Below, piece after piece: positions 55,869 through 64,000 of a stretch of 64,000 nt of DNA. Origin of the DNA: Neisseriaceae bacterium TC5R-5 (GTDB lineage Bacteria > Pseudomonadota > Gammaproteobacteria > Burkholderiales > Chromobacteriaceae). How positions within the stretch are numbered: position 1 is the first letter of the stretch; every line of letters starts with the position of its first letter. The position numbers and the translations under genes were made by a program. The stretch covers positions 227,361 to 291,360 of the forward strand of contig JACCFC020000001.1 of the NCBI GenBank assembly GCA_020830965.2. Direction: 5' to 3'. Under the pieces are notes generated by a model. That model did not search any database. It had not been told where the DNA came from and saw only the letters and a list, made by a program, of their open reading frames with translations.

Positions 55869-57351
55869 ACAGTTAGTTGATGAACGGTCTTCAGTGGCGG
55901 TGCTGGATGATTTTTTCCCTAACCTTCTAACAGCCTTCCGTGTTGCCGAGTACAACTGGTACTTAGAACATTTCCCGCAGTTAAATGTTTACTCAACAAA
56001 CCCAGACTTTAAAGCTGTACATGCTGCATATGCACAACTCTATCCTCAATATGCTGATCGGGTGATGCAATATGATGCGGTGGAGTCCCTGAAGGACTGC
56101 GCATTTGTATTCATGAACTTTCTTAATAATGCGTATCATTTTTTACCTGCACTTACCTTGAATTGCATTCCTTTTGTCATGACACTTTATCCTGGCGGAG
56201 GATTTGGTTTACGGGAGCCAGAAAGTGATGCAAAACTGGATCAAGTTCTTAGCTCTTCACTGCTTCGTGGAATCATCGCTACTCAAAGCGTTACACTGGA
56301 CTACCTTAAAGCTAAAGGATGCACGGTTCCTGTATATGACATTTTTGGTGGGACAATCAATCCCATTTATTTTGCAGGTGAGACGAAAAATAAACGATTA
56401 TTGCTAGATCCTACTGCCTTGCATATTTGCTTTGTGGCGGAGCGTTACATGCCTCAGGGCGAGAATAAAGGGTACCCACAGTTTATAGAGGCGGCGCAGC
56501 AGCTTATTCTGAATTATCCCAATTTACGTTTTTCGGTAGTAGGTAGTTTTAATGCAGAAGTTTATCCGTTGGATGAGAAAATCAGTGCTGCTATATATTT
56601 TCATGGCTTGTTGAATACGACCGATTTGAAGGAGTTTTTTCTTACGCAAGACATCATCATTTCGCCTAACCATCCATTTTTGTTGCACTCAGGTAATTTT
56701 GATGGCTTTCCAACTGGCTGCTGTGTAGAGGCATCCCTGTGTGGTGTTGCTGTGGTGTGTAGCGATGAGTTGAAGCTTAACCGCTATTATACCGATGGAT
56801 TGAATATGGTTATTTGCGACCCTACGTCATATGCTATTGTCAAAATGGTTATGGAGTTAATTGTTAATCTAGACTTGCTTAAGAGCATAGGTACACGAGG
56901 AAAAATCATTAGTCAAAAAATATTCGACCCAAGAAAACAACTAGGCCAACGCTCCACATTACTTGGTAAAGCCATTAAACATAATGAAGTTCAATGGGCA
57001 ATCAACTTGGTGGCGCGCTATAAAACAAATATACAGGCCATCGCAGACCAAGCACGCCACATTCACAACCTTGAAGTTGAAATGGCTACACGTGGCGACC
57101 ACATCGCAGACCAAGCACGCCATATTCACAACCTTGAAGTTGAAATGGCTACACGTGGCGACCACATCGCAGACCAAGCACGCCATATTCACAACCTTGA
57201 AGTTGAAATGGCTACACGTGGCGACCACATCGCAGACCAAGCACGCCATATTCACAACCTTGAGATTACGTTGATGAAGTATCAGAACTCTCTATATAGA
57301 AAGTGTCTTTCAGTTATGTCACGTCTTTACTCATTAATGATAAGTAAATAA
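55843..57351 (+). CDS. Glycosyltransferase (GT4-like) with repetitive C-terminal coiled coil
   Basis: A 502-residue protein. The C-terminal half of the catalytic part looks GT-B/GT4-like: ICFVAERYMPQGENKGYPQFIEAA, a Rossmann core, and HSGNFDGFPTGCCVEASLCGVAVVCSDE, which matches the nucleotide-sugar binding E-x7-E region. It is followed by a tail (about residues 400-480) made of a 21-residue unit repeated three times plus a partial copy, IADQARHIHNLEVEMATRGDH. Three heptads per unit suggest a coiled coil. The ATG at 55843 lies 25 bases inside wzt. The donor sugar is unknown. Confidence 0.85.
   Translation: MKSSLHYLKQLVDERSSVAVLDDFFPNLLTAFRVAEYNWYLEHFPQLNVYSTNPDFKAVHAAYAQLYPQYADRVMQYDAVESLKDCAFVFMNFLNNAYHFLPALTLNCIPFVMTLYPGGGFGLREPESDAKLDQVLSSSLLRGIIATQSVTLDYLKAKGCTVPVYDIFGGTINPIYFAGETKNKRLLLDPTALHICFVAERYMPQGENKGYPQFIEAAQQLILNYPNLRFSVVGSFNAEVYPLDEKISAAIYFHGLLNTTDLKEFFLTQDIIISPNHPFLLHSGNFDGFPTGCCVEASLCGVAVVCSDELKLNRYYTDGLNMVICDPTSYAIVKMVMELIVNLDLLKSIGTRGKIISQKIFDPRKQLGQRSTLLGKAIKHNEVQWAINLVARYKTNIQAIADQARHIHNLEVEMATRGDHIADQARHIHNLEVEMATRGDHIADQARHIHNLEVEMATRGDHIADQARHIHNLEITLMKYQNSLYRKCLSVMSRLYSLMISK
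57040..57264 (+). repeat. 63-bp in-frame tandem repeat (3.6 copies)
   Basis: Units begin at 57040, 57103, 57166 and 57229; the last stops after 36 bases. Units two and three are identical, and the first differs by one base (CACATTCAC against CATATTCAC). The unit is a multiple of three, so copy-number change keeps the frame of the glycosyltransferase. This near-identity points to recent expansion. Confidence 0.97.
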
Positions 57352-57358
57352 ACCTACT

Positions 57359-58477
57359 ATGAACAAAAAAAATAACATTTTCGTCACACAACCCTTATTA
57401 CCCCCATTAGAGGAGTTCATACCTTATCTGGAAAAGATATGGGAGAACAAAATTCTCACCAATGGTGGCCCATTACACCAACAACTTGAAAAAGCATTAT
57501 GTGAGTATCTAGGTGTGGAACACATTGCACTGTTTACCAATGGTACTATTGCTTTGGTCACAGCCCTCCAAGCTTTGCGTGTTACTGGCGAGGTGATTAC
57601 TACGCCTTATTCCTTTGTGGCTACAGCACATTCATTATTGTGGAATGGGATTAAGCCCGTATTTGTAGATATTGACCCTGATACGCTTAATATGGATCCA
57701 TCCAAAATAGAGGCAGCCATTACTCCACATACGACCGCGATTATGCCCGTGCATTGCTATGGGCATCCATGTTATGTTGATGCGATAAAAAAAATTGCTG
57801 ATACTTATAATCTTAAAGTAATTTACGATGCTGCCCATGCTTTTGGGGTGAAAGATACCCATGGCAGTGTGCTTAATCATGGTGACTTGTCGGTACTTAG
57901 CTTTCACGCGACAAAAGTTTTTAACACATTTGAAGGTGGGGCGGTTGTTTGTCCTGACGCTAAAACCAAACAACGTATTGACCATCTGAAAAATTTTGGC
58001 ATCGTAGATGAGGTGACTGTAGTAGCCCCTGGTATTAACGGAAAAATGAGCGAATTTAACGCGGCTTTTGGGTTGCTGCAACTTCAGCATTTAGATCACG
58101 CTATGCAACGCCGTAAGGATATAGATACTTATTATCGTGAGCAGCTCGCTGGGGTGAATGGTATTAAATGTTTGGGTGATACGGGCGAAATAATTGCCAA
58201 TTACTCTTACTTTCCTATACTGGTGCAACCAGAATATCTGATGACTCGTGATGCCCTATATGAAAAGCTTAAAGGGCAAGGTATTTTTGCTCGCCGTTAT
58301 TTTTATCCATTGATTTCTGATTTCCCTATGTATAGAGGTTTGCCCTCTGCACAGCATGGTAACTTGCCAGTAGCGGCGTATGCGGCCGCGAAAGTATTGT
58401 GCTTACCAATACATCCGGCCTTAACACAACAGGATGTGGAGCGTGTCATTAGTGTAATTTCAGAGATGCTAGAGTGA
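57359..58477 (+). CDS. DegT/DnrJ/EryC1/StrS sugar aminotransferase
   Basis: A 372-residue PLP enzyme that aminates a keto-deoxysugar nucleotide. The PLP lysine is Lys186 in SFHATKVFNTFEGG, preceded by DAAHAFGV, in which the Asp binds the pyridine ring. The FNTFEGG context resembles VioA/FdtB-type enzymes, which make dTDP-4-amino- or 3-amino-dideoxyhexoses, so dTDP-4-keto-6-deoxyglucose is the likely precursor. No rml genes are in the window. The following acyltransferase fits N-acylation of the product. Confidence 0.88.
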   Translation: MNKKNNIFVTQPLLPPLEEFIPYLEKIWENKILTNGGPLHQQLEKALCEYLGVEHIALFTNGTIALVTALQALRVTGEVITTPYSFVATAHSLLWNGIKPVFVDIDPDTLNMDPSKIEAAITPHTTAIMPVHCYGHPCYVDAIKKIADTYNLKVIYDAAHAFGVKDTHGSVLNHGDLSVLSFHATKVFNTFEGGAVVCPDAKTKQRIDHLKNFGIVDEVTVVAPGINGKMSEFNAAFGLLQLQHLDHAMQRRKDIDTYYREQLAGVNGIKCLGDTGEIIANYSYFPILVQPEYLMTRDALYEKLKGQGIFARRYFYPLISDFPMYRGLPSAQHGNLPVAAYAAAKVLCLPIHPALTQQDVERVISVISEMLE

Positions 58478-58585
58478 TATCAGCTAATAGCTCATTCGGA
58501 GATTTCAAATATATTATGGTGGAAACTCGGTTAAACAGCAGTTTAAACTTTGGTTCTTGAATAAGTCTGAGTTGGAGATTGTTTT

Positions 58586-59245
58586 ATGAAAGAGATTTAC
58601 GGTGTTTTTGGTGCAGGTGGATATGGGCGTGAAGTAATGCCGTTAGCGCGCAAGCAATTACAGAAAAATGGAAAATCGATTGAAAGCTTATTTTTTGTCG
58701 TTGATAACCCAGAAAAAAGCAATGTAAATGGCACCCAAGTTATTTCGTTAACGGAATTTCTTCAAATTGACGCAGAACAAAAATATCTGACTTGCGCTAT
58801 AGCTGACAGCAAAGCAAGAGCTACATTGAAAAATAGAATTCAAAGTTCAGCAATGCTAGATTGGACGGTTATAGCAGAAAGTTGTGAGATTATGGACGAA
58901 GTGGCAATTGGTTTAGGTTCGATTCTTAGCCCATTTGTCACAATTACTTCAAATGTAACGATTGGTTCAAGCTTTCATGCGAATTTGTATAGCTATGTCG
59001 GTCATGATTGCGTAATCGGCGATTTTGTGACTTTTGCACCAGGGGTTAAATGTAATGGTAATGTTGTGATTGAAAGCCATGCTTATGTGGGAGCTGGCGC
59101 AATTATTAGGCCTGGAAGAGCTGGTAAGCCGCTTAGAATTGGTGAGGGCGCAGTCATTGGTATGGGGGCCGTTGTTACTAAAGATGTGCTTGCAGGTGTT
59201 ACGGTTTTTGGCAACCCTGCAAAAATAATTAAGAGGGCAGCATGA
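58586..59245 (+). CDS. NeuD/PglD-family sugar acyltransferase
   Basis: A 219-residue protein. The N-terminal nucleotide-sugar binding part begins with YGVFGAGGYGREVMPLAR. The C-terminal left-handed beta-helix contains repeated hexapeptides (IGLGSILSPFVTITSNVTIGSS) and the motif YVGHDCVIGDF with the catalytic His, ending VFGNPAKII. PglD-type enzymes acetylate the amino group of UDP-amino sugars; other members use other acyl-CoAs. The stop overlaps the MaoC gene start by 4 bases, which suggests a joint role. Confidence 0.9.
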   Translation: MKEIYGVFGAGGYGREVMPLARKQLQKNGKSIESLFFVVDNPEKSNVNGTQVISLTEFLQIDAEQKYLTCAIADSKARATLKNRIQSSAMLDWTVIAESCEIMDEVAIGLGSILSPFVTITSNVTIGSSFHANLYSYVGHDCVIGDFVTFAPGVKCNGNVVIESHAYVGAGAIIRPGRAGKPLRIGEGAVIGMGAVVTKDVLAGVTVFGNPAKIIKRAA

Positions 59246-59661
59246 TTGATACTGTGGATAAGATTGACACTTTAGAAATTGGGATGGCAGCCACTTATTC
59301 TCAAACCATCACCGATGCCGATATAAAATCTTTTGCCGGCATTTCGGGTGACAATAATCCTGTCCATATGAATGATGAGTTTGCTACTGAATCTCAGTTC
59401 GGCAGAAGGATTGCACACGGCTTATTGTCAGCAAGTTTTTTTTCGGCATTATTTGGAACAAAAATACCTGGGCCTGGATGCGTGTATGTTTCACAAAATT
59501 TAAAATTCCTAAGACCTGTTTATTTAAACGATACTGTTACAGCTTCGGTGACAATTAAAGGTATAGATAAAGAGAAGCGTAGAGTTTTTTTTGACACTGT
59601 TTGTATCGTAAAAAGTAAAAAAGTGATTAGCGGTGAAGCTGAACTATATCTACCAAAATAG
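59242..59661 (+). CDS. MaoC-type hot-dog dehydratase
   Basis: A 139-residue (R)-hydratase-like protein. The conserved hydratase motif is ITDADIKSFAGISGDNNPVHMNDEFA, with the catalytic Asp and His, followed by RRIAHGLLSASFFSALFGTKIPGPG. MaoC/PhaJ enzymes hydrate enoyl-CoA to (R)-3-hydroxyacyl-CoA. Inside a glycan cluster and coupled to a sugar acyltransferase, it may supply a 3-hydroxyacyl (for example 3-hydroxybutyryl) donor for an amino sugar. This is inference. Confidence 0.87.
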   Translation: MIDTVDKIDTLEIGMAATYSQTITDADIKSFAGISGDNNPVHMNDEFATESQFGRRIAHGLLSASFFSALFGTKIPGPGCVYVSQNLKFLRPVYLNDTVTASVTIKGIDKEKRRVFFDTVCIVKSKKVISGEAELYLPK

Positions 59662-59718
59662 ATTGAAATTGACACTTCGTTATAATGTTATCGCGGATTC
59701 TATTGGGAATATGCTCTT

Positions 59719-60824
59719 ATGATAAGAGAGCATTCTTTCATCAACCTATTTCGTGCAATTGCAGCCTTTTGGGTGCTTGCGGCGCATTGTATGATTTTTT
59801 GGGGGGGGGGTGGGGGGGGACGGCATACCTTTGCCATCGCAAAAAATAGCAGTTGATCTTTTTATGATGATCTCAGGTTATTTGATGGCAGCAAGCACGA
59901 GCGTAAGAGCTGAAACTGAACCGTTATCTAAAAGCAGTAGCTGGCTAAGGTTTTGGTTGAGGCGCTTTTTTAGGCTTGCTCCTGCATATTATCTTTCTCT
60001 TGGATTGGCGGTTGTGCTTAGCCATCCATTCTTGGGAGGCTATAAGCTCTTGCAAGGTTTGAATCCTACATTATGGATGACTGGGTGGGGGGCTTGACCC
60101 AGCAAGAATTGAGTACACGCCACTGAATATACTTTTGCATCTAAGTTTTTTATTTGGATTAGATTCAGAGTTTTCATTATCGACATTTCTGCCTGATTGG
60201 AGCTTGGGGCTTGAAATGCTGTTTTGTTTTGTATTCCCAGCATTGTTAATGCAAAGGCGAGGGTTTTTAAAAATATCTTTGCTCGTCAGTATGTTCTCAA
60301 TCCCGATTGGATTTTATATTGCTAGGCATATGCAATATTATGAGCCTTCATTGTTATTGTTCAAGCTTCAGTATTTTATTGCAGGCATTTTAGTCTTTAA
60401 AATTGTGTCAACAGGCGGTAGAAATCAGATACTGATGATTGCTTGTGTTACGCTTTTAGTTTCGTTGGAAAGTAAATATGGTCGAGAGCTGTTGGTCTTA
60501 CCTTCTATATTGCTGGCGATGATTTTTTTTGGATGTTTAGAAAGAGATCATATTATGCCTAAAATACTAGTGAAATTTATAAACAATACCTTGATTAAGT
60601 TTGCTTCAAATACCTCATTCGGAGTTTATTTGTTTCATGGTTTTTATATCTCTGTATGTGGCTATATTTTTACTAAAAATAGCTATTTTGTAAGTTTTAC
60701 ACCTTTTGAAAGAGTGGGGGTGATGTTCGTTTTTGTCACTACATTGGCTTATATCAGTGGATATTGTGTGCATCGATGAATTGAAATTCCTAGCATCAAT
60801 TTGGGTAGAACAATCAGTAATTAA
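59719..60824 (+). pseudogene. Acyltransferase_3 (OafA-like) pseudogene, poly-G frameshifted
   Basis: A membrane O-acyltransferase with the family start MIREHSFINLFRAIAAFWVLAAH, a second part with KIAVDLFMMISGYLMAAS and FWLRRFFRLAPAYYLSL, and a third with FLPDWSLGLEMLFCF. These lie in three frames. The first shift is in a run of 10 G, T, 8 G (59801-59819) and the second in GGGTGGGGGG (60082-60091); removing one G from each restores the frame. A TGA at 60777 replaces an expected Trp 15 codons before the natural end (60822). It would add acetyl or similar groups to the glycan if intact. Confidence 0.85.
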
Positions 60825-60853
60825 TTATTTTCAAGGGAATTGAGAATGTCAAC

Positions 60854-61819
60854 ATGAATAATAATTGCGCGGATAGTCCGAAGCTATCCATTCTCTTCGT
60901 GACATACAATCATGAGCGCTATATTAGTAAAGCATTAGAGAGCCTCTTAAATCAAACTTTTGATTGCTCAATTGAAGTTATTGTAGCTGATGATGCATCG
61001 TCGGACAGTACGCTTGCTATTATCAAAGAATATGAAAATAAAGACATCCGGTTTCGTTTTAAGTATCTAGATAATACAAAAAACTTGGGTATCACTAAAA
61101 ACTATCAGCGGGGCTTTGCTGCTTGCTCTGGCGAATATGTGGCTGTTCTTGAGGGGGATGATTATTGGGTAAGCCCTTTTAAACTTCAACGCCAAATTGA
61201 TTTTCTTACTACGCATTGGCAATGCGACCTTTGCTCGGTCAATTATTTTGTCTTTGAGGAAAATCGCTCTCATTTTTACCCAAGAACCGCTATTGGTAAT
61301 GTGCATCGTTTGATTAGTGCCAGAGATTTAATTGCGGATAATCTAGTGGGCAATTTTTCAACCTGCATGTATCGCAAAACTGCATTGGACACACTTCCTC
61401 AACGGCTCTTCGAAATCTGTTCTTATGATTGGATTGTGAACATTTGTGTGGCGCGAAGCAGTTTGATTGGTTTTCTTGAGGAACCTATGTCCGTATATCG
61501 CTTGCATTCAAATGGTGTGTGGACGCAAAAGACACATATAGAAAAGTTAAAGCAACAATTAGCGCTGATTCCTGAATACGATAATTTAACAAACAATGTT
61601 TTTCATGCAGAGTTTGAAGCGTTATCAAATCGACTTCAACATACGATTGGGATGACAAAACTGGCCGATGTTGTTGCTGTGATGACCCCGTCTACCGCAG
61701 GCAAGATTTCTCGGTTGATTGATTATTTACCCCCAGTATTATTGAGCGTCGCCCACGCCTTGATTCCACCAAAACTTAAACGCTTTATAGTCAGGATTGT
61801 TCAACGAGGTACCGCATGA
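60854..61819 (+). CDS. Family 2 glycosyltransferase
   Basis: A 321-residue GT-A enzyme. The N-terminal Rossmann-like core begins ILFVTYNHERYISKALESLL and has VIVADDASSDST and VLEGDDYW (the DXD-like metal site, about residue 98). The C-terminal region is less conserved and basic. It is cytoplasmic or membrane-associated and probably adds a sugar to the O-antigen. The 4-base overlap with the next GT2 gene (ATGA) shows an operon. Confidence 0.9.
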   Translation: MNNNCADSPKLSILFVTYNHERYISKALESLLNQTFDCSIEVIVADDASSDSTLAIIKEYENKDIRFRFKYLDNTKNLGITKNYQRGFAACSGEYVAVLEGDDYWVSPFKLQRQIDFLTTHWQCDLCSVNYFVFEENRSHFYPRTAIGNVHRLISARDLIADNLVGNFSTCMYRKTALDTLPQRLFEICSYDWIVNICVARSSLIGFLEEPMSVYRLHSNGVWTQKTHIEKLKQQLALIPEYDNLTNNVFHAEFEALSNRLQHTIGMTKLADVVAVMTPSTAGKISRLIDYLPPVLLSVAHALIPPKLKRFIVRIVQRGTA

Positions 61820-62958
61820 GTTTACCAACCGTTTCAGTCATTATGGCAACTTACAATCATGCCGATTTTGTCAAACAAGCCATTGAAAGTGTACTAGTGC
61901 AACAAGGGGTGAGGTTCGAATTTTTGATTGCAGATGATGGATCTTCTGATCGGACTAGGGAGGTTGTTGCTTCAATTAAGGACGTAAGAATTCAGTTCTT
62001 TCCGAATGAGGTAAATCGTGGTGCATGTGTTGTTACGAATGAGTTAATTGAACGCGCCTCAGGTGAATTTATTGCATTAATTAACTCAGATGATTACTGG
62101 ACGACGACAGATAAACTGGCCTATCAGGTGCAGATTATGCGAGAACGCCCTAGTGTAGGAGCGTGCTTCGGTCGAGCTAGGATTATTGATAGAGACGGAC
62201 GGGCTATTCATAAGACATCATTACCTTTTGGTACTGTTTTTGATCAAGAAAATCGTTCTCAAGGTCAATGGTTAAGGCGGTTTTTTGATCTTGGTAATTG
62301 TATATGCCACCCTACAATGCTTATTCGCAAGTCTTGTTATGATGAGCTTGGGATGTATAATAATCGACTTCGCCAACTACCAGATTTCGATATGTGGATT
62401 CGATTGGTTAAACGATATGAGATTTTTATAAGTGATAAGGAGTTGATCGCTTTCAGAATGTTGCCAGGCCAAAATGCAAGTGATGCAACAACGGAAAATA
62501 TGAAACGTATATCCAATGAGTCATATTTTGTACTGAAAGATTTCTTTGACGATATGCCTAGCGATGTTTTTATTGATGGATTTGGAGATTTGTTTATAAA
62601 CAAAAACACCTCTAACCCAGAGCTTCTTGAGATTGAAAAGGCATTTATATATCTGGCGAATAATCGCTGGGCATTCCATATATACAATTTAATAGGACTC
62701 AACAAGATATTTTGGATGCTTAATAATCAGCCATATAGAGAACTTATGACAAATAGCTACAAATTTGATGATCGAGCTTTTCATGCTTTAGCGACAAAGG
62801 TTGGGGTGTTTGACCAAACTTCATCTGGTGACGGCCTATCTTCAGTAAGGGGTGATTTTTTAATAGCCGAGGTCCTTAAACGTTGCCTGCAACGCTTACC
62901 AAGATCGTTAAAACCAATAGTAGGCCGAATTTTAAGAATAAATCGGGAGGGTATGTGA
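61816..62958 (+). CDS. Family 2 glycosyltransferase
   Basis: A 380-residue GT-A enzyme with SVIMATYNHADFVKQAIESVL, LIADDGSSDRTREVV and INSDDYW as nucleotide-sugar and metal sites, then CHPTMLIRKSCYDELGMY, a common GT2 acceptor block. The second half is less conserved. It follows its neighbour with a 4-base overlap and overlaps the next gene by 4 bases. The specificity is unknown. Confidence 0.9.
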   Translation: MSLPTVSVIMATYNHADFVKQAIESVLVQQGVRFEFLIADDGSSDRTREVVASIKDVRIQFFPNEVNRGACVVTNELIERASGEFIALINSDDYWTTTDKLAYQVQIMRERPSVGACFGRARIIDRDGRAIHKTSLPFGTVFDQENRSQGQWLRRFFDLGNCICHPTMLIRKSCYDELGMYNNRLRQLPDFDMWIRLVKRYEIFISDKELIAFRMLPGQNASDATTENMKRISNESYFVLKDFFDDMPSDVFIDGFGDLFINKNTSNPELLEIEKAFIYLANNRWAFHIYNLIGLNKIFWMLNNQPYRELMTNSYKFDDRAFHALATKVGVFDQTSSGDGLSSVRGDFLIAEVLKRCLQRLPRSLKPIVGRILRINREGM

Positions 62959-63890
62959 CAGTATCCATATACCAAATTCAATACGCTAATGAAATTATTG
63001 GAGGATTCGATCCGTCTTTTATAAAATATGATTGCAGAGCAAACTCAGAAAATGAAAAGCGTGAAATCGCACACATGCAGAAGTTTTTTGATGAAGGTAT
63101 GTGGAAAAACAATGCTAGTCAATATGTTGGATTAGTCTCTCCAAAGTTTAATGACAAAAGCAAGCTAAGTGGTGATGAATTTATAAAGTGGATCAATAAA
63201 AATCCAGGTTATGACGTATATTTTATTAATCCATTTCCGCAGTTACGATATTTTCATTTTAATGTGTGGGAGCAGGGTGAGTATTGGCATCCAGGGTTGT
63301 TAGAGCGCGCTGATTTTCTTTTCAAATCTGCTGGTTTGGATATTCAAACAGCAAAACTACCCAGAAACAGTAGTGATACTCTACTTTATAGTAATTACTG
63401 GGTAGCAAATGAATTTTTTTGGGAAAAATTTATGAGGTTTGTTTGTACGCTTACAACTGCTATAGATCGCCTAGAAAATAAAGATCAAAAAGAATTTTTT
63501 GCTTTAGCGCCCCATTATGCCGCGGCGACGTTCTACCCCTTCATTTTCGAACGTATGTTCAGTACCTTTTTAAGTATTGATAAGAGTTTTAGGTGCTTGG
63601 CATATCCTTATGAAAAAAATATTTTGTTGTCTCGATGCACAAATGATTTTGAACGTTTGATAGTCAACGATTGGTCTGAATTAATAGATAAGTGGGATGC
63701 GGATAATAGAAACGATTATGAAATTAGAAAGGTATTTACTAATTTAGAAGATATGCAAAAACTGTTTTCAATTAGGCATTCTCATATTGAATCACTTTCA
63801 AACAGCCATCGAGGGCTTTGGAGTCAACTTAATCTACATATTAGAAATGTATTTAGATTAAGAAGCAGACTGCGTGGCTTGGTAAGATAG
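62955..63890 (+). CDS. Hypothetical protein of the glycan cluster
   Basis: A 311-residue protein that I do not recognise. It is rich in Phe, Tyr and Trp, with a central block FINPFPQLRYFHFNVWEQGEYWHPGLLERA, and has no signal peptide or membrane helix. The GTG at 62955 overlaps the preceding stop (GTGA) and has GGGAGG upstream; the frame extends upstream but not convincingly. Its operon position suggests a glycosyltransferase or modifying enzyme. The C-terminal end lies 4 bases from an IS transposase gene, so its 3' end may have been altered by the insertion. Confidence 0.65.
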   Translation: MTVSIYQIQYANEIIGGFDPSFIKYDCRANSENEKREIAHMQKFFDEGMWKNNASQYVGLVSPKFNDKSKLSGDEFIKWINKNPGYDVYFINPFPQLRYFHFNVWEQGEYWHPGLLERADFLFKSAGLDIQTAKLPRNSSDTLLYSNYWVANEFFWEKFMRFVCTLTTAIDRLENKDQKEFFALAPHYAAATFYPFIFERMFSTFLSIDKSFRCLAYPYEKNILLSRCTNDFERLIVNDWSELIDKWDADNRNDYEIRKVFTNLEDMQKLFSIRHSHIESLSNSHRGLWSQLNLHIRNVFRLRSRLRGLVR

Positions 63891-63894
63891 CGGC

Positions 63895-64000
63895 ATGACC
63901 AAGCCCGCCCCAAAACACTACCGAACGACCAACTGGAACGCCTACAACCAAGCCCTGATCCTGCGCGGCTCTCTGTCAGTCTGGCTGGACACGAGCATGT
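63895..64000 (+). CDS. IS5-family transposase (3' partial)
   Basis: The first 35 residues of an IS5-family transposase, MTKPAPKHYRTTNWNAYNQA followed by LILRGSLSVWLDTSM, which match the conserved N-terminus of this group. The gene runs off the window. An inverted repeat GGCTTGGT/ACCAAGCC (63876-63883 and 63898-63905) spans its start, but the exact left end of the element is not clear. It may belong to the same IS group as the remnant at 51201. Confidence 0.85.
   Translation, partial: MTKPAPKHYRTTNWNAYNQALILRGSLSVWLDTSM

Noticed and set aside
56959..57255. A minus-strand frame spanning the 63-bp repeats
   Set aside because: A repeat of a length divisible by three keeps other frames open by chance; the plus-strand glycosyltransferase frame explains it.
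57040..57264. The tandem repeats as a CRISPR array
   Set aside because: There are no spacers; the units abut directly and are part of an open coding frame.

Overview
The window reads as chromosomal DNA of a motile, Gram-negative betaproteobacterium, most likely of the order Neisseriales (Chromobacterium/Chitinibacter-like). The indications are the rpsF-priB-rpsR-rplI order, a short betaproteobacterial H-NS protein, FlhF/FlhG-type flagellar genes, MacAB, RppH, ApaG and an O-antigen ABC exporter. The assignment is an inference from gene content; there is no rRNA in the window.

Layout. 1-3.7 kb: end of a chemotaxis cluster (cheB, cheD, a chemoreceptor with a C-terminal PilZ domain). 3.7-31.6 kb: core genes, including a DUF945 protein, desA-type desaturase, ridA, miaA, rppH, parE, the S6/PriB/S18/L9 operon, two identical tRNA-Asn genes, a GDT1-type manganese exporter under a yybP-ykoY riboswitch, hns, ygfZ, cysM, rpe, apaG, an Atm1-type ABC exporter, macAB, a DMT permease and tex. 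31.9-40 kb: mscS, then a flagellar block on the minus strand (motA-type stator gene, fliA, flhG, flhF, flhA, flhB). 40.2-41.6 kb: argB and a CBS-domain protein.

41.8-49.1 kb (minus strand) is the most interesting part: a compact, apparently undescribed RiPP-type biosynthetic operon. A 48-residue peptide with an acidic leader and a tail built of three R-x-I triplets is followed by two paralogous JmjC/cupin oxygenases, an ABC exporter, a third JmjC-type oxygenase, an arginase-fold enzyme with an N-terminal extension, and a prolyl-hydroxylase-type 2OG-Fe(II) oxygenase. The simplest model is that arginines (and perhaps His) of the peptide are hydroxylated and/or converted to ornithine and the product exported. 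The peptide has no Cys or Thr and a single, C-terminal Ser, so lanthipeptide or thiopeptide chemistry is excluded.

49.5-51.2 kb: ETF-ubiquinone oxidoreductase. 51.2-53.9 kb: the tail of an IS5-family element abutting a dead IS21-family element. 53.9-63.9 kb: an AT-richer O-antigen/surface-glycan cluster that looks partly decayed. Its exporter permease (wzm) lost its 5' end at the IS21 edge and carries two frameshifts, and an O-acyltransferase has two poly-G frameshifts and a nonsense codon. The ATPase (wzt), three glycosyltransferases (one with a 63-bp in-frame minisatellite), a sugar aminotransferase, a NeuD/PglD-type acyltransferase and a MaoC-type hydratase remain open. The window ends inside a second IS5-family transposase gene.
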